Positions 42,728 to 51,845 are shown, numbered from the stretch's first letter. The stretch is 51,845 bases of DNA from Syntrophorhabdales bacterium (GCA_035541455.1 DATKNH010000069.1:1-51845), one strand, 5' to 3'. Notes: a model not told the origin generated them from the sequence alone. Program-made: numbers and translations.

Positions 42728-43049
42728 CTGAGAAGGGCGGCTTTGTCAAAAGTCCATCTGCGTCGTTGACTGCACCGCGCGTCGCTCCGACGTACCGCAA
42801 GGTACGCCTCCGCTCCTCGCGACTTGAGCGCCTGGCAGCTGGAGCTTTTTACTTTGCCGCCGCAAAGACCTCCTTATCCTGGGATAAGTGCGACTAGGAA
42901 CCTTTTTGCACGTGGCTCATAGCTGAAGGACTTAAAGCTGAATCCTGATAGCTTTGCTGGGTGACTTCCAACTCGTCAGTTCGCATTTGTCACCGCTCAC
43001 TGCTCACTGTCACGTTATGTTGTTCACCCGTCACCACTGACTGCCCGCT
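42728..43049. repeat. 322-bp repeat-rich gap between emrA- and emrB-like genes
   Basis: No gene is present. 42742-42845 resembles a repeat common between proteobacterial genes (TTTGTCAAAAGTCC, TGCGTCGTTG, CGCTCCTCGC) and holds an exact hairpin with a GNRA loop: CGTACC (42791-42796), GCAA, GGTACG (42801-42806). AGCTGAAGGACTTAAAGCTG at 42921-42940 is a shorter repeat word. 42987-43045 contains GCTCACTGCTCACTG and TTCACCCGTCACC, right-arm forms of the GTGAGCAG/CTGCTCAC family. Confidence 0.6.
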
Positions 43050-44138
43050 TTATTCTACGACTATGGTTGGCACGACCGACATGCCGACGCGCAATACGTG
43101 GTCACGGTTTGATTCTTTGTCCAATAGTATCTTGACCGGTATCCGCTGCACCACTTTCACGTAATTGCCTGTAGCGTTCTCGGGCGGAAAGAGTGAAAAA
43201 ACGGTCCCCGTTCCTGCCATAACGCTGTCCACAACCCCCTTAAACTTTCTGTCGGAATACATGTCGGCCTTTATGCTGACCTGTTGGCCACGCCTGACAT
43301 TTTTAAGCTGAGTCTCCTTGTAGTTTGCCACCACCCAGATATCATCCAGTGGAACCACGGCAAGAAGAGGCATTCCTACACTTACCTGGTTGCCGGTTTC
43401 GACCGATTTCTTCGTCACGTAGCCATCCACAGGCGCCAGGATCCTGGTATAGCTTCTGTTCAGGTCCGCCTGCGCAAGCATGGCTTCCTTGTTCTTGATC
43501 TGCGCCCTCTGGGTGGTAACCCCATTTTCAGCCTGCTTTACAACGGCTGTCTGAGTAGCAATGGCTGCTTCGGCTTGCTTGAGGCGCGCCCGCGCTGCTT
43601 CCAGTTGTGCTTCGGTTACTTTGAACCCTGTTGCCACCCGTTCATACCTCTCTTTGGAAACAGCGTCCTTCTTGTACAAGCCCTCATAACGAACAAGGTC
43701 TGTCCTTGACTGGGCGAGGTTTGCTTCTTCAGCGGCCAGATTGGCTCTTGCCGCTTTCAGCTGAGCCTCCAACTCAACCATTTGTTGCCCGGCTGCTTTT
43801 GCCTTGCTCTCCTGCTCGTTTAATTTCATCCTCTCTGCCTCGAGCGAGGTAGATGCTTCATTAACGCGGACGTCATAATCTATGGGATCGAGCTCCAGAA
43901 GCGTTTCGCCGGTTTTGACAAACTGATTGTCCTGCACGTTGACTTTTTTTACCGTGCCCACCACTTTTGAGGCTATACTGTGGATCCTGCCCTCTACAAA
44001 GGCATCATCCGTGCTGATATGCGTAGCCTTATACTTCACATAGAGCAAAATGGAGACAATACCTGCCACCATTATGAGACCGACAACAACGAACAGCTTT
44101 GTGCGGTGATTCCGGAAATTTTCCGATTGCTCTTTCAT
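43050..44138 (-). CDS. emrA: EmrA/HlyD-family membrane fusion protein
   Basis: 362 residues. One N-terminal helix (about 13-31) anchors it, followed by a barrel-sandwich lipoyl half, a long coiled-coil hairpin (about 80-230) and the remaining beta-barrel, ending near residue 350. It bridges the inner-membrane pump and TolC. Its start overlaps the TolC-like gene (ATGA at 44135-44138), so the two are coupled; the pump gene follows after the repeat gap. Confidence 0.93.
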   Translation of the reverse strand: MKEQSENFRNHRTKLFVVVGLIMVAGIVSILLYVKYKATHISTDDAFVEGRIHSIASKVVGTVKKVNVQDNQFVKTGETLLELDPIDYDVRVNEASTSLEAERMKLNEQESKAKAAGQQMVELEAQLKAARANLAAEEANLAQSRTDLVRYEGLYKKDAVSKERYERVATGFKVTEAQLEAARARLKQAEAAIATQTAVVKQAENGVTTQRAQIKNKEAMLAQADLNRSYTRILAPVDGYVTKKSVETGNQVSVGMPLLAVVPLDDIWVVANYKETQLKNVRRGQQVSIKADMYSDRKFKGVVDSVMAGTGTVFSLFPPENATGNYVKVVQRIPVKILLDKESNRDHVLRVGMSVVPTIVVE

Positions 44139-45436
44139 TGATAAGCTTCCCTCAACTCTCTGCCGATGGCGTAAAGATAGCCGGCCTCCGACCGGTAGTA
44201 ATCATACAGGGATTTGTAGTAGTTGGTTTCCGCCAGACTCTGCAGGGCAATGGCATCCGTAACATCCAACGCCAGCCCGACGCCTTCCGCGTATCTCGCC
44301 TTATTGATCCTGAGATTCTCCTCCGATTGTGCAATCGCACTCTTTGTTACAACGATCCGCTCCTTTGCGTTGGCACAATCGAGATAGTACTTCTCCAGTT
44401 CAAGCCTGATATCCTCCAGAAGCTTTTTCTTCTGAACTGCGAGGGTCATCTTGCGGGATCTGATCTTATCCAGTTCAGCCTTGGTGGCGCCTCCACTGAA
44501 AATATTGATGTTCATGAGAAGATTCACGGACCAGATGCCTTCGTACACCTGGTACCTATTCTCCGTGTAGTTATAGCCGCCCTGAGCCAGAAATCTCGGG
44601 TAGTATTCCGATTTGCGTGCTGTCTCCTCAAAGCCCAACCCCTTCATCGTGGTATCAACCATCTGGACCTCGGGTCGCTCTTTTTCAGCCTTATCGGCCG
44701 CAGCCTCAAGAGAAATCATTTCTCGGTCCGCGGCAGCCGGTTCCATCAGTTCTACGGGCATGGAAATGGAGCGTGCCAGCATCGTGTTTATTCTGGCTCC
44801 ATTGATCCTTCTTAAGTTTTGGGCCGTGAGCAACTTCTGCTTAGCGTCGGAGAGTTTCACCTCCGCCTGCAGAAGATCATTCTTGGTTATGACACCTGAG
44901 CTGTGCAGGTCGCGGGCAACCTGCAGATGGGCTTCCAGACTCTCCTTCTCCTTTTCCGCCACCGCAATCAACTTCTCCGACTCCAGAGCGTCAAAATAGA
45001 GAAAGGCAAAATCGAGCGCGACAAGGTTTCGCGTCCTCTTTGTATCCAGCCTCTTTGCGTCCAGGAGAGCCACACTTGCCTTATACTGGGAAGCCGTTCC
45101 CATGAAGTCAAAGAGAATCTGCTGCACTGCAGCGCTGTACGCATAATAATTTTCCTGGCTGATCGGGGCATGGACGTTATTCAGTTTCACTGACGGCGTA
45201 TTATTCAGATAGCTCTGGCCGGCCGAAGCATAGACATTGGGAAGGAGCCTTGCCCGCGCCACCAGCGTATCGGCTTCCGTAGTCTTCTCTTCCTGCTCCC
45301 GTATCTTTACCAGCCTGCTTTCGGCCGTGACCATTTTCAGCCCTTCCGGGAGGTAGAGCGGCTCTGCATACACGCGGCAGCACAAGATTACAAGCACTAA
45401 AGCATGCATCAACGAAAGGAGCGCGCAGCGAGACAT
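44135..45436 (-). CDS. TolC-family outer-membrane efflux protein
   Basis: 433 residues from the ATG at 45436, chosen for AAGGAGG upstream and because it gives a clean signal peptide (MSRCALLSLMHALVLVILCC, ending AEP). Earlier in-frame ATGs at 45457-45463 and 45541 are less likely. Two repeats of the TolC outer-membrane/helical domain are visible, with long coiled-coil regions (about 160-240 and 330-400). It forms the exit duct for the EmrA/EmrB-like pump encoded downstream. Confidence 0.92.
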   Translation of the reverse strand: MSRCALLSLMHALVLVILCCRVYAEPLYLPEGLKMVTAESRLVKIREQEEKTTEADTLVARARLLPNVYASAGQSYLNNTPSVKLNNVHAPISQENYYAYSAAVQQILFDFMGTASQYKASVALLDAKRLDTKRTRNLVALDFAFLYFDALESEKLIAVAEKEKESLEAHLQVARDLHSSGVITKNDLLQAEVKLSDAKQKLLTAQNLRRINGARINTMLARSISMPVELMEPAAADREMISLEAAADKAEKERPEVQMVDTTMKGLGFEETARKSEYYPRFLAQGGYNYTENRYQVYEGIWSVNLLMNINIFSGGATKAELDKIRSRKMTLAVQKKKLLEDIRLELEKYYLDCANAKERIVVTKSAIAQSEENLRINKARYAEGVGLALDVTDAIALQSLAETNYYKSLYDYYRSEAGYLYAIGRELREAYQ

Positions 45437-45555
45437 CGTCCTTTTCGCCTCCTTCATCATCATACGCCCAACGGGATTATTCGACTTTAACGAACCTAAG
45501 CCTACCACGTATGCTGCCCCTTTCAAAGCGAATACGTTCATTGGTCTTGTTTCTC

Positions 45556-45583
45556 GAGTGCTTACAATTCACGTAAAGCACTC
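45556..45583. promoter_or_regulatory. Inverted repeat upstream of the efflux operon
   Basis: GAGTGCTT (45556-45563) and AAGCACTC (45576-45583) are exact complements around twelve bases. It lies between the coaX stop and the TolC-like start, with no T-tract, so it is a candidate operator for a TetR/MarR-type repressor. The arms are in the opposite order from a CIRCE element. Confidence 0.45.
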
Positions 45584-45622
45584 ACCGATCAATTGAGATA
45601 TTTGGTTTCTGGAATTAGAGGC

Positions 45623-46405
45623 TTACTTGAACTTGTGCTGGTCCTTGTTTTTCTCATAAAGGATTTTGAGACCTTTAAGTGTGAGGAGCTCATCCACTTC
45701 ATCAATGGTCTCTGACTCTTTATAGATAAGGTTAGCCAGCCCACCCGTTCCGATCACGTAAGGATCAGTCTTCACTTTATCCTTCATGCGTCTTACTATG
45801 CCGTCTACAAGGCTGACGTAGCCATATATGATGCCTGCCTGCATTGCCGTGATGGTGTTCTTGCCGATTATCTCCTTCGGTTTTACAAGCTCGACACGCG
45901 GCAGTTTTGACGCCCTCTCAAACAGCGCTTCCAGAGATATCATCATGCCAGGCGCGATGACGCCACCCTGGTATTCACCCTTGGCAGTTACATAGTCAAA
46001 GGTGGTTGCCGTTCCGAAATCTACAATGATAAGCGGTTTCTTGTGCCGTTCGTAACCGGCCACGGCGTTGACAATCCGGTCGGCCCCAACCTCCTGCGGA
46101 TTATCGTAAAGAATGGGCATGCCCGTTTTTATGCCCGGTTCAACCACCAGGGGCTCTATACCCATATATTTCTTGCAGACCAGATGAAACGGAATCAAGA
46201 GCGGCGGCACCACGCAGGATATGATGGCACTATGAAAATCCTGGAGCCGCATCTTCTCAAAATAGATGAGGCTGTTCAGCAGGATGGCGTATTCGTCAAT
46301 GGTCTTCTGTATCGCCGTGCTCAAGCGCCAGTGGTTGACCAGTGTGTCATCCCTGTAAACGCCGAAGACGATATTCGTATTACCTATATCGATGACCAGA
46401 AGCAT
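45623..46405 (-). CDS. coaX: Type III pantothenate kinase
   Basis: 260 residues with the ASKHA phosphate motif DIGNTN at 6-11, [14 protein letters not shown] mid-protein, and the [10 protein letters not shown] second phosphate motif. CoaX phosphorylates pantothenate in the first step of coenzyme A synthesis, relevant in a cell relying on CoA thioesters. It starts 2 bp after the birA stop, the usual birA-coaX coupling. Confidence 0.96.
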   Translation of the reverse strand: MLLVIDIGNTNIVFGVYRDDTLVNHWRLSTAIQKTIDEYAILLNSLIYFEKMRLQDFHSAIISCVVPPLLIPFHLVCKKYMGIEPLVVEPGIKTGMPILYDNPQEVGADRIVNAVAGYERHKKPLIIVDFGTATTFDYVTAKGEYQGGVIAPGMMISLEALFERASKLPRVELVKPKEIIGKNTITAMQAGIIYGYVSLVDGIVRRMKDKVKTDPYVIGTGGLANLIYKESETIDEVDELLTLKGLKILYEKNKDQHKFK

Positions 46406-46407
46406 GG

Positions 46408-47370
46408 TTAAAAAGAGACGTCCCCTGCAATTATTCTTTGCACCTTTCCTCGGTCGTCGAGAAGTAGAGCGCCGTCCTCACCTACCCCATGAGCAATTCC
46501 CCTAAAAACCTCTCCCTGCTGCGTGACCTCGAGATACTTCCCCTTGATCTTCGCTTTTTCCTCCCACATTCTCGCGAGCATCACCGGGCCTTTGCTCTTC
46601 AGAAGGTCGTAATACGACTCTATGTTGCCCAATAGCATGCCACAAACGCGGGCTCTTTCATAGACAATTTTCGTCTCCAGGTGCAGGGATGTTGCCTTTG
46701 ATCGTATATCGTCTTGCATCTCTGCTCTTTCCAAGTTCACATTGAGACCGACACCCACAACCACGAACCGGACAAGGTCGGCTTCCGTCGAAAGTTCAAG
46801 GAGTGTTCCGCAGATCTTCTTGCCGTTCACGAGCACATCGTTCGGCCATTTCAAACTTGGTTCAAGACCAAGCTCAACCAGCGTGTTATGAACTGCAAGA
46901 GACGACAAGAAAGAAACAGGGTAGACAAGAGAAGGGTGGAGTCGCGGCCGCAGAATCACCGACAGATAGAGGTTTTTACCGAAGGGCGAGAACCACGTTC
47001 TCTGCAGGCGGCCTTTGCCCGCTTTCTGCTCCTCGGCAATGACACAGGTTCCCTCGCCGGCGCCACCGAGAGCAAGCCGAAAGGCTAAGGCATTGGTGGA
47101 ATCGGTAGACTCTTTATACTCGATGTTCCGACCGATGCAGCGCGTGCGGAGGTAACGCTCCACTTCCCACGGATAAAGCCGATCGGGTGCGCTCTTGAGA
47201 CTGTAACCCATGCCTTTGAGCGTATTAATGGCATAACCCATCTGCCGGAGCTGCTTTACATATTTCCAGACAGCTGTCCTCGTGAGACCCAACCGGGATG
47301 ATATGTAGTCCCCGGAGACATACTCGTCCCCCTCCGTCAGGAAACCAAGGATCTCACCAAGCCTATTCAC
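46408..47370 (-). CDS. birA: Biotin-protein ligase/biotin operon repressor BirA
   Basis: 320 residues from a GTG at 47368-47370 that overlaps the fusA stop, with AAGG about eight bases upstream; the length matches E. coli BirA (321). An N-terminal winged helix ([23 protein letters not shown]) precedes the catalytic domain with [19 protein letters not shown] and KWPNDV, and the C-terminal SH3-like domain. It biotinylates carboxylases and can repress biotin genes. A longer upstream frame inside fusA is rejected. Confidence 0.95.
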   Translation of the reverse strand: MNRLGEILGFLTEGDEYVSGDYISSRLGLTRTAVWKYVKQLRQMGYAINTLKGMGYSLKSAPDRLYPWEVERYLRTRCIGRNIEYKESTDSTNALAFRLALGGAGEGTCVIAEEQKAGKGRLQRTWFSPFGKNLYLSVILRPRLHPSLVYPVSFLSSLAVHNTLVELGLEPSLKWPNDVLVNGKKICGTLLELSTEADLVRFVVVGVGLNVNLERAEMQDDIRSKATSLHLETKIVYERARVCGMLLGNIESYYDLLKSKGPVMLARMWEEKAKIKGKYLEVTQQGEVFRGIAHGVGEDGALLLDDRGKVQRIIAGDVSF

Positions 47371-49405
47371 TTTCGACCTTGTCGTAATGAGAGAAGAACA
47401 TCGTAAAAGAGGCTCTTCCCTGGGAAAGAGAGCGTATATCCGTGGAGTAGCCAAACATTCGGGTGAGAGGGGCATCGGCCTCGACAATCGTGATCTTGTC
47501 TTGCGGCTGTACGTTGTTGATCTGACACTTTCGCATGTGCAAGTCGGCTATTATCTCTCCCAGAAACTCGTTCGGTGTGGTCACGGTGAGGGACATGAGC
47601 GGTACAAGGAGTATTGGTCCGGCATCGAGGCAGGCTTTTTTGAAGCCATCGTATGCAGCCATTTTCAGTGTGAGGCGGGCAAAGTCAGGATTGTTGAAGG
47701 AGGCATTATGCACAGTCACCTGCACGTCTGTCAGCGGAAACCCCCGGATAACCCCCATCTGAGACCCTTCAGTCACTCCCTCTTCTATAGCCGTGATATA
47801 TGGGAATTCGGGCTCCTTTTTCAGTATATCGGGAATAATCATGATGCCCTTACCCCGCCCGTTAGGCGCAAGCGTCAGGGTCACCGAGCCCCGATACAGC
47901 GTGCCGTTGATCACTTTCTCAAACAACTGCTCGACCATAGCTGCACGCTCTATAGATTCCTTGTAGACTACCTGCGGTTTGCCGACCAGGACTTCCACGC
48001 CGAACTCTTCTTTTATTCTCCTCATGACCACGTCAAGGTGAAGCTCCCCCATTCCCGAGACCACGGTCTGAAAGGAACTCTCATCTGTCTTGACGACAAA
48101 CGTGGGATCTTCCTCCGCAACTCTCTGCAAGGCAAGAAGGAGTTTCTCCTGATCAGCATTCTTTTTCGGCTCAACCGCCATGGAGATGACCGGCTGGTAA
48201 AGCTCTATCGGCTCCAGCAGGATGGGCTTCGTCTTCGTCAGCGTGTGGCCCGTCGAGGTCTCTTTTAAGCCGACGATACCGACGATGTCACCGGTCCGGG
48301 CTTCGTCCATCCTCTCCCTGTGGTTAGCGTGAATCTTGTAAACCCTCGACACTTTTTCTTTTTTCTGGAGGTTCACATTGTAAATGTCGTCGCCTACTTT
48401 GAGAGAGCCTGAGTAGATCCGGATGTAGACGAGCTTCCTGCCTTCAGTCACCACGACTTTGAAGGCAAGGGCACAGAGGTCTTCGTCGGGGTCCGCCTCG
48501 CGGTATGCCTTTTCGCCGGTAACCGGGTCACGCCCTTCCGTCGGGGGGACATCCAGCGGCGACGGGAGATACCAGACGATTGCATCCAGAAGGGGCTGGA
48601 TACCTTTATTTCTGAGAGCCGCACCGCAGATCACAGGAACGCACTTCAATTCCACCGTCGCTTTTCTTATCGCGTCACGGATGGTCTGCTCCTCTATATC
48701 TTTTCCGTCCAGGTAAAGCTCCATAAAACTGTCATCGAGCAGGGAAAGTTTTTCAAAGAGTTTCTCGCGGTAGCTCCTGACTGTCTCTTTTACCTCCTCG
48801 GGCACGGCGATATAGTGGAGCGTTGCACCGAGATCTTCCTCGTCCCACACTATGGCCTTCATTGTGATAAGGTCGACTACCCCGTAGAAGTCATCCTCTC
48901 TCCCCAGGGGTATCTGAAGGGGCACCGGGTTAGCCCCGAGTTTTTCAACCATCATGTCCAGCACATGAAAGAAATCTGAACCTATCCTGTCCAGCTTGTT
49001 GATAAACGCGAGCCTCGGGACCCTGAACTTGTCCGCCTGGTGCCAGACGGTTTCCGACTGCGGCTCGACACCCTCCACCCCTGAAAACACCGCGACCACG
49101 CCATCGAGCACGCGGAGAGATCTTTCCACTTCTATGGTGAAGTCCACGTGCCCCGGGGTATCGATAATCTGGATCTCGTGTTCGTCCCAGTAGCACGTGG
49201 TAACGGCAGACGTGATGGTAATGCCCCTTTCCTGCTCCTGCGGAAGGTAGTCCATGGTTGCGGTGCCTTCGTGCACCTCACCAATTTTATAGGTCTTGCC
49301 GGTGTAGTAGAGTATTCGCTCGGTGACGGTAGTCTTGCCTGCGTCAATGTGCGCTGCTATGCCTATGTTCCTGAGCTTCTTCAGCCGCTGCATTTCCCGT
49401 TTCAT
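47363..49405 (-). CDS. fusA: Translation elongation factor G
   Basis: About 680 residues from the ATG at 49405; the longer in-frame N-terminus (to 49498) is not part of the family. GTPase motifs are [16 protein letters not shown] and NKLD, followed by the EF-G domains II-V ([30 protein letters not shown]). It drives ribosomal translocation. No ribosomal protein genes flank it, so it is away from a str operon and may be a second EF-G. It is followed by birA and coaX with overlap. The promoter predicts an almost leaderless transcript. Confidence 0.95.
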   Translation of the reverse strand: MKREMQRLKKLRNIGIAAHIDAGKTTVTERILYYTGKTYKIGEVHEGTATMDYLPQEQERGITITSAVTTCYWDEHEIQIIDTPGHVDFTIEVERSLRVLDGVVAVFSGVEGVEPQSETVWHQADKFRVPRLAFINKLDRIGSDFFHVLDMMVEKLGANPVPLQIPLGREDDFYGVVDLITMKAIVWDEEDLGATLHYIAVPEEVKETVRSYREKLFEKLSLLDDSFMELYLDGKDIEEQTIRDAIRKATVELKCVPVICGAALRNKGIQPLLDAIVWYLPSPLDVPPTEGRDPVTGEKAYREADPDEDLCALAFKVVVTEGRKLVYIRIYSGSLKVGDDIYNVNLQKKEKVSRVYKIHANHRERMDEARTGDIVGIVGLKETSTGHTLTKTKPILLEPIELYQPVISMAVEPKKNADQEKLLLALQRVAEEDPTFVVKTDESSFQTVVSGMGELHLDVVMRRIKEEFGVEVLVGKPQVVYKESIERAAMVEQLFEKVINGTLYRGSVTLTLAPNGRGKGIMIIPDILKKEPEFPYITAIEEGVTEGSQMGVIRGFPLTDVQVTVHNASFNNPDFARLTLKMAAYDGFKKACLDAGPILLVPLMSLTVTTPNEFLGEIIADLHMRKCQINNVQPQDKITIVEADAPLTRMFGYSTDIRSLSQGRASFTMFFSHYDKVESE

Positions 49406-49414
49406 TGCCGTAAG

Positions 49415-49443
49415 AATATGTACAATAAGCGCCGAAAAGTCAA
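49415..49443 (-). promoter_or_regulatory. Sigma-70-like promoter of fusA
   Basis: On the minus strand TTGACT (49438-49443), 17-bp spacer, CATATT (49415-49420). Transcription would begin near 49408, only about three bases before the ATG at 49405 and about 15 before a second in-frame ATG at 49393. Confidence 0.55.
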
Positions 49444-49543
49444 CATCGCGGGCAGAGCCGCCTGCCGCGATTCGCTTTCCGGTTTGTATACAGACCACGC
49501 AGCAGCCTCACCCGGGCTACGTGCCCGAATTCCGCTGCTTCGA

Positions 49544-49572
49544 TTGACAAAAACGGCCTGAAAACGTATATT
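49544..49572 (+). promoter_or_regulatory. Sigma-70-like promoter of the MoxR/VWA operon
   Basis: TTGACA (49544-49549), 17-bp spacer, TATATT (49567-49572). The predicted leader is about 58 bases and contains the CTGGAGG site before the ATG at 49637. It diverges from the fusA promoter. Confidence 0.65.
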
Positions 49573-49636
49573 ATTCACTGAGATTTTCGGTTTATAACGA
49601 TTTCGCTCAATTTCCCTTTGAATCTGGAGGCGTGTT

Positions 49637-50488
49637 ATGAGCAAAGCAGTGGAAGGATATCATGGGAGCGCTGATTACATAGCGTCAAAGCCTCTCATGG
49701 AGATTGTCAACGTGGCTGTTAACCTTGCCAAACCTTTGGTAATCAAGGGCGAGCCAGGCACGGGCAAGACCCTGCTTGCCCACAGTATATCCGAGGCACT
49801 CAACAAGAAGCTTCTGATCTGGAATATCAAATCAACAACAAAGGCGCGGGATGGCCTCTATGTATACGACACGGTCCAGCGGCTGAATGATGCGCGCTTC
49901 AAGGATAAGGACATATCGGACATCCGGGCGTACATCAAACTCGGCAGGCTCGGACAGGCCTTCTCCTCGGATGAGCAGGTGGTGCTCCTTATCGATGAAA
50001 TCGACAAGGCGGACATCGAGTTTCCCAATGACCTTCTCAATGAACTCGATGAGATGTCCTTCCACATTACCGAGTTGAACGAAGAGGTAACCGCCAAGCA
50101 GCGGCCGATCGTTGTCATCACCAGCAACTCTGAAAAGGAGCTGCCCGACGCGTTCTTGAGACGCTGCATCTTTTACTACATCGAGTTCCCCGACGAAGAG
50201 ATGATGGAGAGGATAATCAGGGTACACTACCCCGATATCCACGATAAGCTGGTAAGAGAGTGCATCAAGAAGTTTTACTGGATACGCCAGGTGGACGGCT
50301 TGAGAAAGAAGCCCTCCACGAGCGAGCTTCTCGACTGGATAAAAGCGCTTTCCATGGGAGGCGTAAACGTGGACAGGATCTCGTCCGAACTTCCTTTCCT
50401 CGGAACGCTCCTGAAGACCGAGCAGGACACGGAGAAGGTCGGAAAAGTAGCGAGCGGCGCATCCACCGGGTTCAGAAGGAGATTCTGA
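49637..50488 (+). CDS. MoxR-family AAA+ ATPase
   Basis: 283 residues with Walker A GEPGTGKT (38-45), Walker B LLIDEIDKAD (about 117-126), sensor 1 (VVITSN) and an arginine finger region (PDAFLRRCIFYY). MoxR ATPases act as chaperones that insert metal cofactors or assemble complexes and pair with a VWA protein. The ATG follows a CTGGAGG site. The partner VWA gene starts 10 bp downstream. Close relatives are the CoxD-like group linked with molybdenum hydroxylases. Confidence 0.92.
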   Translation: MSKAVEGYHGSADYIASKPLMEIVNVAVNLAKPLVIKGEPGTGKTLLAHSISEALNKKLLIWNIKSTTKARDGLYVYDTVQRLNDARFKDKDISDIRAYIKLGRLGQAFSSDEQVVLLIDEIDKADIEFPNDLLNELDEMSFHITELNEEVTAKQRPIVVITSNSEKELPDAFLRRCIFYYIEFPDEEMMERIIRVHYPDIHDKLVRECIKKFYWIRQVDGLRKKPSTSELLDWIKALSMGGVNVDRISSELPFLGTLLKTEQDTEKVGKVASGASTGFRRRF

Positions 50489-50498
50489 AGGGTAGAAC

Positions 50499-51716
50499 AT
50501 GTTCATAGATTTCTTCTATAAACTTCGCAGAAAGGGTGTTCCCGTTTCTATCACTGAATGGATGTCTTTCACCGAAGCCATCTACAAAGGTTTCATGGGC
50601 ACCAGCCTCAACCAGCTCTACTATATCGGCCGCGCCTTTCTCGTGAAAAGCGAAGCCTATTACGACCAGTTCGATCTCGCCTTCAATGAGTATTTTGGAG
50701 GCATTTCGACAGAGCCTCTTGATCTGGAGAAAGTAACCGAGTGGCTTGAGAACCCGCTCAACAAGCTTCCCAGATTGAGCCCCGAAGAGCTTGAGGAGAT
50801 GAAAAGGCTGCTGGAGGAAATGAAAGAGAAAATGGGGCTCGAGGAAATGCTGAAGCAGTTCAGGGAAAGACTTAAAGAGCAGCAGGAACGACATGACGGC
50901 GGGAGCAAGTGGATCGGGACCGGTGGCCGGTCTCCTTTTGGCGCATACGGCTACTATCCGGGAGGCATCAGGGTCGGTGGAGACGGCTGGATGGGTTCGG
51001 CGGTCAAGGTGGCGCAAGAGAGGCGTTTCAAGAACTACCGGCATGACCTCATCCTCGACGTGCGCCAGACAAAGGTTGCCTTGAAGAAACTGAGACAACT
51101 GCGGCGGGAAGGGGCCGAGGAAGAACTGGATATCGACGAGACCATCGACAAGACGGCAAAGGAAGGCGGCGAGATAGAGCTTGTTTTTGCAAAGTCCAGA
51201 AAGAATGCGATCAGGCTTCTTCTTCTGATGGATACAGGCGGCTCTATGGCACCGTATGCCGATCTTTGTGAAAGGCTTTTTTCGGCTGCCGTGCAGAGTG
51301 AACATTTCAAAGACCTCAAATACTTCTTTTTTCACAACTGTATCTACCAGGATCTCTACGAAGATATCTGGAACGCAAAGCCGATCCCCACGGAGAAAGT
51401 GCTCGCGACCTATCACAGCGGCTACAAGGTCATACTCGTAGGCGACGCGAGAATGGGGCCCGGGGAGCTCTTCGACAAGTACGGGTGCATCGACTACTAC
51501 TATTCCAATGAGATAGCAGGAGCGGACTGGCTCAAGCGTATCAAGAATCACTACGAGTACAGTGTCTGGCTCAACCCCACGCCAAAGGAATACTGGCGCC
51601 ATCCGACTGTTGATGCGATCAGCCGCCTTTTCCCCATGTACGAGCTGACGCTCGATGGCCTCAAAGAGGCGATCAAAGCGCTGACTTCTAAGGTCAAGAG
51701 GGCATCCGCCGCGTAG
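50499..51716 (+). CDS. VWA-domain protein (CoxE-like), MoxR partner
   Basis: 405 residues. A helical N-terminal region (about 1-90) and a charged coiled coil (about 95-132) precede a glycine-rich linker (GTGGRSPFGAYGYYPGG) and the VWA domain. The metal-ion motif reads DTGGS (245-249), the Asp-x-Gly-x-Ser variant of the canonical DxSxS. It probably works with the MoxR ATPase in complex assembly, as in CO dehydrogenase maturation. The targets are not known; the two molybdenum enzymes in this window are candidates by family association only. Confidence 0.9.
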   Translation: MFIDFFYKLRRKGVPVSITEWMSFTEAIYKGFMGTSLNQLYYIGRAFLVKSEAYYDQFDLAFNEYFGGISTEPLDLEKVTEWLENPLNKLPRLSPEELEEMKRLLEEMKEKMGLEEMLKQFRERLKEQQERHDGGSKWIGTGGRSPFGAYGYYPGGIRVGGDGWMGSAVKVAQERRFKNYRHDLILDVRQTKVALKKLRQLRREGAEEELDIDETIDKTAKEGGEIELVFAKSRKNAIRLLLLMDTGGSMAPYADLCERLFSAAVQSEHFKDLKYFFFHNCIYQDLYEDIWNAKPIPTEKVLATYHSGYKVILVGDARMGPGELFDKYGCIDYYYSNEIAGADWLKRIKNHYEYSVWLNPTPKEYWRHPTVDAISRLFPMYELTLDGLKEAIKALTSKVKRASAA

Positions 51717-51756
51717 CACCGATTCGCTTTTGAGCGTACACGTTTCATTGCGGCAC

Positions 51757-51798
51757 AAAAAAATCCCGGTCCGGGAACATCTACGCCCCAACCGGGAT
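51757..51798 (-). terminator. Rho-independent terminator of a minus-strand gene beyond the right edge
   Basis: On the minus strand ATCCCGGT (51791-51798) pairs exactly with ACCGGGAT (51763-51770), followed at once by T7 (51757-51763). The sequence from 51799 to the edge has no recognisable coding end and is likely 3' untranslated sequence or the tail of an unseen gene. Confidence 0.75.
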
Positions 51799-51845
51799 AG
51801 GTAAATTGCGCAACCGAATCAGTCGTGTTCTGTTACATGTGCCGA

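Noticed and set aside
27967-43045. CRISPR array
   Set aside because: The repeats are single, irregular and spread over several kilobases, with no regular spacers or cas genes.
42728-43049. tRNA or other structured RNA gene in the emrA-emrB gap
   Set aside because: No cloverleaf, CCA end or conserved RNA family is visible; the hairpin is short and the text matches intergenic repeats.
45556-45583. CIRCE element upstream of the efflux operon
   Set aside because: The arms GAGTGCTT and AAGCACTC are in reverse order with the wrong spacing compared with TTAGCACTC-N9-GAGTGCTAA.
50472-51791. 439-residue minus-strand frame opposite the VWA gene
   Set aside because: It is a shadow of a gene with clear VWA features and shows no family motif.

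Overview
The window looks like a chromosomal segment of a strictly anaerobic, aromatic-degrading Desulfobacterota-type bacterium, in the style of the syntrophic Syntrophorhabdus group. The reasons are the combination of an aryl-acid adenylating CoA ligase with a three-subunit molybdenum hydroxylase of the 4-hydroxybenzoyl-CoA reductase/xanthine dehydrogenase family, a beta-oxidation module, several orphan solute receptors (two LivK-like, one Bug/TctC-like), a nickel-pincer LarA-like racemase, and a Gram-negative envelope (Lnt, PagL-like, TolC). The assignment is inference; no rRNA or tRNA gene is present to anchor it.

Layout. 1-7000: a truncated membrane protein diverges from an IclR regulator across a region with back-to-back promoters and two perfect palindromes. 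Then come an EntE-like ligase and the large, FAD and [2Fe-2S] subunits of a molybdenum hydroxylase. 7100-12300 (minus strand): a complex-iron-sulfur-molybdoenzyme operon (bis-MGD catalytic subunit, four-cluster ferredoxin, NrfD-like membrane anchor, TorD-like chaperone). 12400-21000: transport and accessory catabolism, with a Tat-exported LivK-like receptor, a five-gene operon (ABC ATPase, two permeases, receptor, unusual M24-fold protein), a Bug receptor with a sigma-54-like promoter, and a metal-dependent amidohydrolase. 20900-23300: ExeA-like ATPase, secreted nuclease, PagL-like outer-membrane protein. 23300-26800 (minus): hydroxyacyl-CoA dehydrogenase, crotonase, thiolase and its DUF35 partner, matching the lower crotonyl-CoA to acetyl-CoA route. 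27000-29040: a tandem pair of metallo-beta-lactamase-fold paralogues.

29100-51845 is mostly housekeeping: a gluzincin-like peptidase, phoH-ybeY-lnt, a LivK receptor with a LarA homologue, hrcA-grpE-dnaJ (without dnaK), rmuC, a CopZ-like metallochaperone with a Tat-exported sulfite-oxidase-fold enzyme, a TolC/EmrA/EmrB efflux set, fusA-birA-coaX, and a MoxR/VWA pair. The right edge holds a strong minus-strand terminator for a gene outside the window.

Working model: receptors import aromatic or organic acids, the ligase makes the aryl-CoA thioester, the molybdenum hydroxylase modifies the ring or acyl group, and the hbd/crotonase/thiolase module finishes to acetyl-CoA. The NrfD-linked molybdoenzyme may connect electrons to the quinone pool. 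Several intergenic spaces carry related short repeats (GTGAGCAG/CTGCTCAC arms), a notable non-coding theme of this segment. Substrates of the enzymes and transporters cannot be fixed from sequence alone.
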